This document shows, one piece after another, positions 23,170 through 32,793 of a stretch of 64,000 nucleotides of DNA. The stretch's first letter is position 1; every line of letters starts with the position of its first letter. The translations under genes were made by a program, and so were the position numbers. Below the pieces are notes generated by a model. It was not told where the DNA came from. It saw nothing but the letters and a program-made list of their open reading frames with translations, and searched no databases. Location of the stretch: positions 354,842 to 418,841 of the forward strand of contig MU130540.1 in assembly GCA_015039465.1 (NCBI GenBank), read 5' to 3'. The DNA is from Phlegmacium glaucopus. Taxonomy: Eukaryota; Basidiomycota; Agaricomycetes; Agaricales; Cortinariaceae.

Positions 23170-24285
23170 ATGCAAACTCGTTCTAAAACTTCCAAAACAC
23201 AATTACCGATACAAGAAATTATGTCCCACGAAAACACTCCCATTCCCGATGTAGTCGAAGAGGCTAGTCATATTGATGAACCTCGGAGTACTACGGACGA
23301 AGTTGAGTCTCCAACTATTCATATCAATCAACTCGTTTCCGCTTTAAATTCCCTCGGGAAATCTTCAGCCAAGTCCGATTCGGCTGGCAGACTTAGAGAG
23401 CCCGAACCCTTCACGGGTAAGGATCCTAAGAAACTAAAAGCTTTTCTTTTCCAGTGCAAGCTCTATTTCCGGAGCTCTTCCGACACATTCCGAGATGACT
23501 CCAAGCGAGTAACTTTTGCTCTGTCCTATCTCCGGGACGTTGCTCAGGAATGGTTCGAACCTGGAATTTCCGGTCTCACCGACGAGCCTCCGTCTTGGCT
23601 TGAAGATTGGGATCTCTTCGTCAGTGAACTTCAGTCCAACTTCGGTCCTTACGACGAGTCCGCCGACATAGAACACGAACTCACCAATCTCCGAATGAAG
23701 GACGGCCAACGTATCTCCGATTACTTAGTCCGGTTTAACTCCTTGGCAGTCCGCTGTACTTGGGGCGAGCCTGCTCTTAGGTATAGGTTTTACGAAGGTT
23801 TACCTTCCCGAATCAAGGATGAAATCAGCAAAGGTGATGGCAAGCCCCGGTCTTTAACCGCGATGCGTCAAAAAGCTCAAAACGCCGATGCTCGCTACTG
23901 GGAACGTATGCAAGAACGTTCTCGGGAATCCGCTCCGCAGCAACGCCAGAACCCTCCGAAGGGTCCTACCCCTTCTTCATCCTCCTCCGTACCCTCTTCT
24001 TCCAACCCTTCTTCCAGTTCCGGGAAACAGTCTCGGCCTTCGGATCAAAAATCCGTTAAGCCCACAGACTCCGGTAAGGTTTCATCTTCCACTCCTCCAA
24101 AACCTAATCTAGAAGGCAAGCTGGACTCGCGGGGTAGACTTACCCAGCAAGAAAGGCAACGCCGGATAGATAATAAACTTTGTCTTTTCTGTGGCAAGCC
24201 AGGACATCGCGTTCCTGACTGTAACCTTGCCAAGGCAAGCTCCGCTAAAGGCCGAGCCTCTACCGTTTCCGATTCCGCTTCCTGA
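23170..24285 (+). CDS. Gag of Ty3 chromovirus 1
   Basis: 371 codons from ATG at 23170, 27 bp after the LTR, to TGA at 24283-24285. A retrotransposon gag (capsid) domain at about residues 75-225 shows P-F-T-G, A-L-S-Y-L, A-Q-E-W-F and L-R-M-K-D-G. A basic, Ser/Pro-rich linker follows, with one zinc knuckle near the C-terminus (C-L-F-C-G-K-P-G-H-R-V-P-D-C, CX2CX4HX4C, about 24184-24225). Length and order are normal for chromoviruses. This is the only intact sense ORF of the element. The stop falls just before the N gap, so whether pol is in frame or shifted cannot be seen. Confidence 0.88.
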   Translation: MQTRSKTSKTQLPIQEIMSHENTPIPDVVEEASHIDEPRSTTDEVESPTIHINQLVSALNSLGKSSAKSDSAGRLREPEPFTGKDPKKLKAFLFQCKLYFRSSSDTFRDDSKRVTFALSYLRDVAQEWFEPGISGLTDEPPSWLEDWDLFVSELQSNFGPYDESADIEHELTNLRMKDGQRISDYLVRFNSLAVRCTWGEPALRYRFYEGLPSRIKDEISKGDGKPRSLTAMRQKAQNADARYWERMQERSRESAPQQRQNPPKGPTPSSSSSVPSSSNPSSSSGKQSRPSDQKSVKPTDSGKVSSSTPPKPNLEGKLDSRGRLTQQERQRRIDNKLCLFCGKPGHRVPDCNLAKASSAKGRASTVSDSAS

Positions 24286-24286
24286 C

Positions 24287-25264
24287 NNNNNNNNNNNNNN
24301 NNNNNNNNNNNNNNNNNNNNNNNNNNNNNNNNNNNNNNNNNNNNNNNNNNNNNNNNNNNNNNNNNNNNNNNNNNNNNNNNNNNNNNNNNNNNNNNNNNNN
24401 NNNNNNNNNNNNNNNNNNNNNNNNNNNNNNNNNNNNNNNNNNNNNNNNNNNNNNNNNNNNNNNNNNNNNNNNNNNNNNNNNNNNNNNNNNNNNNNNNNNN
24501 NNNNNNNNNNNNNNNNNNNNNNNNNNNNNNNNNNNNNNNNNNNNNNNNNNNNNNNNNNNNNNNNNNNNNNNNNNNNNNNNNNNNNNNNNNNNNNNNNNNN
24601 NNNNNNNNNNNNNNNNNNNNNNNNNNNNNNNNNNNNNNNNNNNNNNNNNNNNNNNNNNNNNNNNNNNNNNNNNNNNNNNNNNNNNNNNNNNNNNNNNNNN
24701 NNNNNNNNNNNNNNNNNNNNNNNNNNNNNNNNNNNNNNNNNNNNNNNNNNNNNNNNNNNNNNNNNNNNNNNNNNNNNNNNNNNNNNNNNNNNNNNNNNNN
24801 NNNNNNNNNNNNNNNNNNNNNNNNNNNNNNNNNNNNNNNNNNNNNNNNNNNNNNNNNNNNNNNNNNNNNNNNNNNNNNNNNNNNNNNNNNNNNNNNNNNN
24901 NNNNNNNNNNNNNNNNNNNNNNNNNNNNNNNNNNNNNNNNNNNNNNNNNNNNNNNNNNNNNNNNNNNNNNNNNNNNNNNNNNNNNNNNNNNNNNNNNNNN
25001 NNNNNNNNNNNNNNNNNNNNNNNNNNNNNNNNNNNNNNNNNNNNNNNNNNNNNNNNNNNNNNNNNNNNNNNNNNNNNNNNNNNNNNNNNNNNNNNNNNNN
25101 NNNNNNNNNNNNNNNNNNNNNNNNNNNNNNNNNNNNNNNNNNNNNNNNNNNNNNNNNNNNNNNNNNNNNNNNNNNNNNNNNNNNNNNNNNNNNNNNNNNN
25201 NNNNNNNNNNNNNNNNNNNNNNNNNNNNNNNNNNNNNNNNNNNNNNNNNNNNNNNNNNNNNNNN
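24287..25264. other. Assembly gap, 978 N
   Basis: Unknown bases. By position they should hold the protease and the start of RT. Open frames running through the gap are artefacts. Confidence 1.
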
Positions 25265-25266
25265 AA

Positions 25267-26467
25267 TTTTCGGACGTCTTTTCCAAAGGCAAGGCTAACA
25301 CTCTAGCGGACCATCGAGAGTATGACCTAAAAATCGAAATCGATGAGTCTGCTAAGCCCCCTTTGGGTCCGATTTATCCCCTTTCCAAATCCGAGTTAGG
25401 AACGCTCCGAGAATTCATCAACAAGCACCTAAACATGGGTTTCATCCGCCCATCTAAGTCTCCTTTCGGAGCACCTGTCCTGTTTATCAAGAAGAAGGAC
25501 GGGTCACTCCGGCTTTGCGTCAACTTCCGAAAGCTCAATGCCATCACTCGGAAAGACAAGTATCCCTTACCCCTTGTTTCCGACTTACTTGATGCTCCGC
25601 GCAAATCCGGAATATTCACTAAAATCAATTTAAAGCATGCCTACCATCTTGTCCGGACCGCTGCCGGAGACGAATGGAAGACTGCTTTTCGTACCCACTA
25701 TGGCTCTTTCGAATGGCTCGTCATGCCGTTCGGACTTACCAATGCCCCTGGCGGTTTTCAATGCTTCCTTAACACCATTTTTGCTGACCTTTTAGATGTG
25801 TTCGTAATCATCTATCTGGATGACATCCTCATTTTCTCCATCAACAAAAAAGATCACATCAAACATGTCTCCGAAGTCCTCCGGCGGCTCCGAGATAATA
25901 ATCTTTTCGCCAATGGTAAGAAATGTGTTTTCCACTCCGATTCCGTCGAGTACCTGGGTCACATGATCGGTCCTGATGGCCTTTCTATGGATCCGGCGAA
26001 AGTCCAAGTCATTCAAGACTGGCCGGAACCTCGGAAAGTCAAAGATGTCCAATCCTTCCTTGGTTTTGCTAATTTTTACAGACGTTTCATCCACAACTAT
26101 TCCGATATTGTGGTTCCGTTGACCCGTCTCACCCGGAAAAATATTCCGTGGGTTTTTGATGACAGTTGTCGCCTTGCTTTTAAGACTCTCAAGGAGGCTT
26201 TTATTTCCACTCCGGTGTTAACACACTGGAAGCCTAACTGTCCTATCATTGTGGAAACTGACGCATCCGACTACGCTTTAGCAGCTATCCTTTCCATCCG
26301 TGATTCCGATGGAGAAATCCATCCCGTCGCGTATCGTTCTCGTACCTTTTCGGGTGCAGAATTGAATTACGACGTTCACGATAAGGAACTCCTTGCCATT
26401 TTCGAAGCTTTCAAAGCTTGGCGTCACTACCTTGAAGGTGCTAGTTTCCCAATTGATGTGGTTACTT
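25267..26467 (+). pseudogene. RT and RNase H of Ty3 chromovirus 1, truncated; catalytic Asp of motif A lost
   Basis: The frame is open from the gap edge. RT motifs: I-K-K-K-D-G-S-L-R-L-C-V, motif A reads K-I-N-L-K-H-A-Y, where Asp is expected at the Asn encoded at 25627-25629; motif B P-F-G-L-T-N-A-P; motif C Y-L-D-D at 25813-25824. RNase H: E-T-D-A-S-D-Y-A, then D-K-E-L-L-A-I and W-R-H-Y-L-E-G. It ends after I-D-V-V-T at 26467, where foreign AT-rich sequence brings a stop at 26476-26478. Loss of a catalytic carboxylate would inactivate the polymerase. The Asp-to-Asn change is a G-to-A at an expected CpG. Confidence 0.85.
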
Positions 26468-27235
26468 CATATAGATAAAAACCTGTAATAGATAAAAATT
26501 TATAGAGTTTACATATTTTATGGAGGGTCCCAAACATTTATCAGTCTTTTAACCTAAGAAAGACAGGGGGGGGAGTAAACGTTGGATCATGTCGAGTGAC
26601 AGAATCTGTAACTCGTTCTTGTGAACAGAAACTCATCACCTGAACTTTTATTTAGTCAAAGAGTCTCACCAAACTGAACAACGTTATTAACAACTTAACC
26701 ACATTTTCAACAACAACACAATTTCAGTATCGTCTTCGTTCTCCCGAAGTTAACACATACGACTTAACACAATTTCAGTATCGTCTTCCGAATCTCAGAA
26801 GATCACATACGTTATACACAACTTCAACATTGTTTCAGAACCTGAACACACATGTGTTTAACATTTAGTTAGTCTTTTCAGAATCCTTAAGAACACTGAC
26901 TGGGCAACCACGTTCGGTATTTAACGTTTTGGTGAATTTTTCAAACTAGTAGGAAGTTAACTAGGTTTAATAACAACAATAACACACATGATCAACTTCA
27001 TTTTAAGTTTTCAGAACCTTTCCAATATGAAAGATCTTTTGGGTTGAACGTAATAATTCTAACATATTTCATAACTAACTCAATAACAAAACTCATCTCT
27101 AAAAATATTAGAACTTTTATGTGGAAAAGAGTTGTTGGAGACACGTCAATGTAGTAAAAAAAAAAAAAAAAGCACTTTGCCAGATGGATGCTGATTCTGG
27201 CGTCACTTTGGAAGCCTCAGGCCTTCCACAAGTTA
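26468..27235. other. AT-rich sequence replacing the RNase H-integrase junction
   Basis: About 770 bp unrelated to pol sits between the RNase H core and the middle of integrase. Pol sequence for the end of RNase H, the HHCC finger and the first catalytic Asp of integrase is missing, so this is a replacement and not a clean insertion. It has short repeats (CAATTTCAGTATCGTCTTC twice, about 26719 and 26769) and a 16-A run at 27156-27171. No TIR or TSD found. An assembly misjoin is possible. Confidence 0.6.
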
Positions 27236-28255
27236 CTTTTCACAAAACAATCCATTTTCATCCCCACATACAACACCATCACTTCCGCTCAACTTGCTGA
27301 ACTATTTGTCATCCACGTGTTTTCCAAGCACGGTGTTCCGTCCCATGTAACCTCCGATCGCGGTTCCGAGTTTGTATCTCACTTCTTCAGATCCCTCGGA
27401 AAAGCCCTCGACATGAAGTTGCACTTCACCTCCGGATACCACCCGGAAGGTGACGGACAAACGGAACGCGTCAACCAAACCTTGGAACAATACATCCGCA
27501 TCTACTGCAACTATCAGCAAGACAACTGGAGTTCACTTCTCCCCTTAGCGGAATTCTCCTACAACAATACTCCGAGTGCCACTACCGGTGTATCTCCGTT
27601 CTTTGCCAACAAAGGCTACGATCCGGCTATCACTATCCATCTGGAGTACAATCTCATCTCCTCCCGTGCTCACAAGTATGTTACAGACCTTAACGAACTC
27701 CACGAGGAACTCCGAAAAGCTATCCTTACTTCCCAGGAACAATACCAACGTTCCGCGGACAAGCGTCGGATTCCTCCTCCGGACTTCAAGGTTGGAGATC
27801 GAGCCTTTGTCAGAGCACAATTCTTCCGTACGACCAGACCTTCAAAGAAACTCTCCGAGAAGTATCTGGGTCCATATGAGATTATAGCTCAGGCAGGTCC
27901 TTTGTCCTGGACCCTCCGTCTTCCCGACAACTTGCGTGCCGTCCATCCCATCTTCCATGTTTCCATGCTAGAGCCCTCCATTCCAAACACTATTCCGGAA
28001 CGCATCCAACCTCTGCCTCCTCCGGTCGTCATTGACGGAGAACAGGAATTCGAGGTCTCCGAAATTTTGGACTCTAAATTGGACAACAGGCGGCGCGTAT
28101 GCAAACTTCTGTACCTAGTCAAGTGGTCTGGCTATGAAGGTACCAATGAAGAAACTTCCTGGTTACCAGCTAATGAACTAGGACACGCGTCCGAACTTGT
28201 TGCTGATTTCCACCAGAGCTATCCGACTAAACCCGGACCTCTTCCGCTCTTTTGA
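27236..28255 (+). pseudogene. Integrase (5'-truncated) with chromodomain, Ty3 chromovirus 1
   Basis: Pol resumes near 27236 with K-Q-S-I-F-I-P. The integrase core retains the second Asp (T-S-D-R-G-S-E-F) and the Glu (D-G-Q-T-E-R-V-N-Q-T-L-E), but the first Asp and the zinc finger are gone. The GPY/F-type module (G-P-Y-E-I) is followed by a chromodomain near the C-terminus (Y-L-V-K-W-S-G-Y, then W-L-P-A-N-E-L), which in related elements binds methylated histone H3 tails. TGA-type damage is absent here. The frame upstream of 27236 (from 27188) is not integrase. Confidence 0.85.
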
Positions 28256-28424
28256 TTCCTTTGCCGTCTCTTTCCTTGCTTTTTCCGTTCCTTTCCATGT
28301 CTTTTCTGTTCTACTCCTTTCCGTTATCTTACTCTTCTGTTTCACAAAACAAAGTTCAAGAAAACAATTTTTATAAACAAAACAAAAAAAAAAAATAACA
28401 AGAAAAAAATATATACAATTATTT

Positions 28425-29450
28425 CTACTCTATTGATTTTTCTACTTCTTCTATCCTCTCTTCCTCCGCTCCTTCCGCCCTCTCCGTCTCCGCTTCCAAT
28501 CCTCCTTCCACCTCCGACTCATCCTCGTCATCCGACTCCTCTTTTTCCGTCTCCTCTTGGAACTCCGTTTCCACCCCCTTCTCCGCTTTTGTCGCATCCC
28601 TCTGTTTTATCTCCTCTTCTCTCCTTGCTTCATCCCGTCTATCCTTCTCTATTTCCCATTTCTCCCTTTCTATCTCCCGCCTCATCCGTACTTCCATCGC
28701 ATACTTGATCCCCTCCTGCGTCTCCACCATCTTCCTCAACAACCCTCCGATCATCTCCAACCCCTCTAACAGCAACTCCATCCCATCTACCTCTGGCGCT
28801 ATCTCCTTCGCTTTTCCCTTGTCCTTTTTTCCGCTCCGCTCCTCCGTCCGTTCCTTCGTCTTCCGTTTCCCTCCAACCAAGCTGCAGGCGATCTTGCGTT
28901 GGTAGCAGCGCCAGCACCCTGGCCCGCTGCTCTTTTCGTAGCACACCTCGTGTGCGTCGTCACACCGGCTGCACGCCGGGTTCTTCTTTGTTTTGGTCTG
29001 ATAGACCTCCTATGTGTTTTCTGTTAGTTTTATGCCATTTCTACTTTTTGAACCACTTACTTTCTTGTTTGTTTTTCTTTTCTTCGGGGCACTTGGCCCC
29101 GGCTCCATTCTGTTTCCTTCTTCTTCTTCTTCATCGTCGTCGTCGTCAACCGCGATTGCCTCCGCCTTTCTCTTCCTCTGCTCCTCCTCCTGCTGCCTCT
29201 GTTGCAACTCTTCATTCTTCCTCTTCTCCACCTCTACTCTCCATTTCTCCGCCTCTACCCTCTGTCTCTCCGCTTCTACCCTCTGTCTCTCCTCCTCCTC
29301 CTCCTCCAGCCTCCAAGCCTCCTCAATCTCGGCTTCTTCCCGCTTCTCCTCCTGCTCCTGTTCTTTCCGTCAACGTTCCCGTGCTTCTTCAAGCCAAGCT
29401 CGTTGCGAAGCAGGAGGCAGGGAGGGGCCAGCTTTGTTGTTGGAGTTCAT
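28425..29450 (-). CDS. Antisense spliced ORF in the 3' region of Ty3 chromovirus 1 (coiled coil plus Cys cluster)
   Basis: Minus-strand exon 1 runs 29450-29061 (ATG at 29448-29450), intron 29060-28998 (GTAAGT...CAG, 63 bp), exon 2 28997-28425. Exon 1 encodes a long Glu/Arg/Gln-rich coiled coil and an acidic D/E run then K-K-R-K. Exon 2 begins with a Cys cluster (N-P-A-C-S-R-C, then C-Y-E-K, G-C-W-R-C and I-A-C) resembling a fungal zinc-cluster-like domain, followed by a charged coiled coil. One TGA at 29370-29372 interrupts exon 1 where CGA fits. Codon quality and the splice sites support a real antisense gene of this retrotransposon family. Function unknown; DNA/RNA binding is inference. Confidence 0.6.
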
Positions 29451-29598
29451 GACATTTTGTTTTAGAGGATGGGGGTTTTGGTAGTTATCCGAAGTGAAGA
29501 ATCACAATCAGTTTCCGACGGCCTTTATACCACGCCAACCTCGCATGGACCATCACGTGGCCTCGAGGGTCTCGGCCTTGACAGGGAGGTACTGTTAC

Positions 29599-30167
29599 TG
29601 TTACATTCCGTTATACGTTACTCCGGTCCGGCTCCGTCGGAGCTGTTTCCGGTAGTCCGTACTCCGTACAGTGCCTTCCCTTATATCCCGAACTACTCTT
29701 CCTATGTTCAACTCCGAGACTTCTCCGTGTCATTCCGGTTCCTCCGTCTATACTCCAAACCCATTATCACTTCTTCGCCACTACCACTATTCTTTGTCAT
29801 CATCTTTCCCATCATCAGTCAGCATACCCGCCATGGATTATTCACCCAAGAATGCAGAACCTTTCCGGGAGCAGAACGCAGCACTTATATTTATCTTTTA
29901 TATTTCGGTTGCTATTCCTTTTTTATTTAAGTACTCGAAACTTGTATGTTTTCCCTCAGTTCGAATATCAACTTTGTTTCCTCCTCTTGTTCGTCCTCTA
30001 AGTCACTGAGGTCTTCCGTCTTATTACTTCTTCTTCCGTTCCAAAATCAGGACACCTTAGGAGCTGGGCGGCACAGCACACACGCTGAGGCCAACGTCCT
30101 TTCCGCTTACTGTTCCGGTTCCGTTCCGGAGTAGCTCCGACGTGACTTCCTTGTTTTAAACTTAACA
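29599..30167 (+). repeat. 3' LTR of Ty3 chromovirus 1
   Basis: Same ends and length as the 5' LTR. Preceded by a purine-rich ACAGGGAGGTA that may serve as polypurine tract. Confidence 0.92.
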
Positions 30168-30962
30168 GTGGCATTCAGAGGAGAGGCGGATGCAGTGGTA
30201 TCAACCAGCTTTAAAGTCAAATTTGTTACAAAGGGATCTGAAGTCATGCCCTGTGGAGAGGGTGGCAGTGACCAAGACTATTGCCGTATGAGAGGGAAGG
30301 CACTTGCGGAGAAGAGGGATTTGGCAGTACGCTTGTCTGAAATCCTTGCCCCAGGGAACAAGAAGATGCGCCTCGTCAATCCCTAGCAGGACAAGATTCT
30401 CCCTAAAAATTTCATTCTGAAGAACCTTGTCAATTTCACTGGATACAAGGTGTTCCGCAGAGAGAAGGACTACAGACCACTGACACTCCTGGATCTCAGA
30501 AAACAAGTTTTGACCTTGGGAATTAGCTTCCTGTAGAATTTCGGCGTTCAACAAGACTGCTTTCAGGCCAAGTTCAACCATCTCTTGTGCCTTTAGTGAT
30601 GTATTAGCAAAGAAGAGCAGGATAATCCTGGTAGACAATGTACATGTGCATTTCCAAGCTCAATCAATGGTGTGACCACCAGAGCGACAGGTTTTGCTGG
30701 GGGTTTTGGTAAACCATTTTGTCGAGTATGGTTGAGGTGCTGAAGAACCATAACAGCACCAAAAAACACTGCAGTTTTCCCCCAACCTGTTGATGCGATT
30801 AATAGTGTCGGAATTTGCTCAAGATTGTGTGCCCAACACTCAACTTGAGAATCTCAAGGGCCATTGGGCCACTGGGGGATCCGTTGTTGGATAATCTCAT
30901 GTATCATTGATTTTCCTTTGGAGCTGAGCCATGAAAATGGGGCCGAGGTTGAGGTATTCATG

Positions 30963-31251
30963 AGGATTGGACTTGAGAAGATTAAAACACATTATCATTG
31001 ATCAACGGCACGCTTGCAATCAGCTCACGTGTTTAGTACATGTGATCTAGAATCATAAAGCCGATTGGAATTCTGGCTCCTTTAACACCGAAGGAACCCA
31101 CCCTGCCAACAGTCGTCAAATTGAACTAGACTACTTTGATCCAGTTTAATCCTTGTCATGCACGGTTGAGTCATGACCGCTGACCATGTGAATCGAGTGA
31201 CCACAGTGTCATTTGTTTCACACACCGCTATCTGAGGAGCATCACAACGCC
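30963..31251. other. Divergent intergenic region between helicase and Myb/SANT gene
   Basis: 289 bp separate the two starts (30962 minus and 31252 plus). It should hold both promoters. I see no clear TATA box or repeat. Confidence 0.45.
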
Positions 31252-32793
31252 ATGCATGCCATGAATACTCGTAACAGCCCCCCTGAGGACTTTACACTCC
31301 CCCACATTGTCCGGCCGGAATTCCGCCGGACTCCAGAACAGTCCGGTCAGAGTCTGGTCAGAGTCTGGTGGAAGTCCGGTGGAAGTCCGGCGAAAGTCCG
31401 GTGGAAGTACAAAACATGCCTATATCCCCTCCTAACCTAAGAACGCGCTACCGCACGGACAGAAAATATCCCCATCCCTAAATATTAATCCTAAGCCCTA
31501 AATCTAAATATAACCCTAAGCCTAACCTCTAAATCTAAATATAACCCTAAATTCTATCAAAAGTCTGGTGGATGTCCGGTGGAAGTCCGGCGGACTGTGA
31601 CCAGACATACAGTCCAGGCATTTTTCTACTTTCACCGGACTCTGACCGGACTCTCACCAGACTCTCACCGGACTTTTACCGGAATTTTAGTGGAGTCCGC
31701 CAGACTTTTGGCAGTCCGCCAGACTTTTGGCAGTCCGCCAGACTCCGGCCAGACAACGTGGGGGACTGTAAAGTACACGCCCCCCTCAACATCAGGATAG
31801 TCTGCCTGTCCCTCTCTCTCTTGAAAATGCTGCCAAGGCACACTGGGATCTCGCTGATGAGATTGCGCTCATTGATTACATTGCTGACCACAAGTCTGAA
31901 GCCGGTGATGGAATGAAATTCAAACAGGCATTCTGGAACTCTGCTGCTGCACTAATGAAAGTACACAGTGCAACTGGAGGTCCAAAGACAGCAGCAGGAT
32001 GCTCAGCCAAGTGGGATCGGGTATGTGTTTATCTTATACACAATTAATTAATGATTTGACATGTTGTTGCCAGCTCAAAAAGTCTTACAATGTTGTTGCT
32101 GCACTCAAAAGGTTATCAGGTTTCAGCTGGGATGATGAGAATGGCCTTAATATCAACATCAAACAGATATCTGCTTGGAATGAGTATGTTGTTGTGAGTA
32201 TTATCATGATGATATAGTACCTTTGCTCCACTGATGGCTTCTTAGAAAAACAAAGATGCAAAGCCCTTCAAGACAAAAGGGTTTCCACATTTTGATCGCA
32301 TACAGGCTATAATGCCAAGCACTGTAAGAGGTGTGCATGCCTTCTGCCCCTTGCAACAAAGTTTTGGCACAATTGCAAATGCACCCTATAGTGGACCAAG
32401 CAATGCTTCAGGTGAAGGGCAAATGCCACCCACTGCCACCAGCAAACCCAACAGGCTGACTACTCTATCACCGCTTTTGGTACTTGCTGCTGCAGTACCC
32501 AGTGGCAAACCTGATAGCAGCAATGAGGATGTGAATATTCCACCCACCACCCCATGCATCCATCTTCTGTATTATCTTCAATATCCTCAAAGTGCAAGTA
32601 CTCAGCACTCGATGACAGTACTTCCAGCTCTATCAAAACAACTTCAAATTTACTACAGACCAACTATTCGTATAACAGCGACCAGTCCTCTCCACCCCTT
32701 GTTGCCATGAATGCGAAAGACAGGATTTTTGCGGCACAAGATATCTGTAGTATTACCAACAGCCGTCATCCACCGTTTCAGGAAGCCATTTGA
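31252..32793 (+). pseudogene. Myb/SANT-like DNA-binding protein, disrupted by a TIR element
   Basis: ATG at 31252. Leaving out 31285-31778 and one 8-bp repeat gives a continuous first exon to 32020. Intron 32021-32073 (53 bp), exon 32074-32193, intron 32194-32245 (52 bp), last exon from 32246. The Myb/SANT-like domain carries its conserved Trp positions: A-H-W-D-L-A-D-E at about 31838, F-K-Q-A-F-W-N, A-K-W-D, F-S-W-D and W-N-E-Y-V, then D-A-K-P-F-K. A Ser/Pro-rich linker follows. Near 32580 the frame shifts by one: the expected continuation (K-Y-S-A-L-D-D) is in the next frame and ends at 32793, while the original frame stops at 32710. This family often accompanies transposons (family knowledge). 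Divergent from the helicase gene. Confidence 0.7.
31285..31778. mobile_element. 494-bp TIR element, TCCGG type, perfect 8-bp TSD GCCCCCCT
   Basis: TIRs of about 45 bp: GAGGACTTTACACTCCCCCA at the left, GTGTACTTTACAGTCCCCCA (complement) at the right. TSD GCCCCCCT at 31277-31284 and 31779-31786. The interior is dense in TCCGG/CCGGA in both orientations plus an AT-rich centre with CCCTAA motifs. Non-coding. It is a short relative, in inverse orientation, of the element whose left end is at 3190. An 8-bp TSD fits hAT or KDZ/Zisupton-like transposases. Confidence 0.88.

Larger units (their letters stand above)
22574..30167 (+). mobile_element. Ty3 chromovirus 1 (full length with gap, 569-bp LTRs)
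   Basis: LTRs 22574-23142 and 29599-30167, both 569 bp, start TGTTACATTCCG and end AAACTTAACA. Order: self-complementary primer site, gag, (gap), RT-RNase H, integrase with C-terminal chromodomain, 3' region with an antisense spliced ORF. Target duplication is imperfect: GGGGC before, GTGGC after. Removing the element and one copy restores the helicase frame. LTRs differ at about nine positions, mostly transitions, so insertion is fairly recent. The element is not functional as assembled. Confidence 0.9.
21144..30962 (-). pseudogene. RecQ-like superfamily 2 DNA helicase, split by a Ty3 element
   Basis: The 5' part is 30962-30168 and the 3' part 22573-21144; a Ty3 element (22574-30167) lies between them. 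Start Met at 30962. A 53-bp intron spans 30643-30591. Motifs in order: Walker A G-W-G-K-T (near 30780), V-V-T-P-L-I-E-L-G, D-E-A-H (near 30320), V-T-A-T-L, then after the Ty3 element Y-C-H-T-L, S-I-T-S-P-S-Y-N, V-A-S-I-A-F-G-M-G-M-N and a motif VI-like N-G-H-V-G-R-D. Expected in the family: N-G-R-A-G-R, so two residues changed by C-to-T type mutations. TGA stops at 30853-30855 and 22260-22262 both sit where Arg (CGA) fits. The C-terminal region has a Cys cluster (C...C-S-S-C) and a serine/threonine-rich tail. Likely role when intact: ATP-dependent 3'-5' unwinding. Direction of the neighbours: DUF6589 converges, Myb/SANT diverges. Confidence 0.8.

Noticed and set aside
24045..25306. Long frames on both strands across the N gap
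   Set aside because: The residues are unknown; the frames exist only because N has no stop codons.
28952..29484. Plus-strand Ser/Pro/Leu-rich frames
   Set aside because: Shadows of the antisense Glu/Arg-rich exon on the other strand.
32312..32710. Plus-strand ORF starting at 32312 as a separate gene
   Set aside because: It is the last exon of the Myb/SANT-like gene, in frame with the preceding exon across a 52-bp intron.
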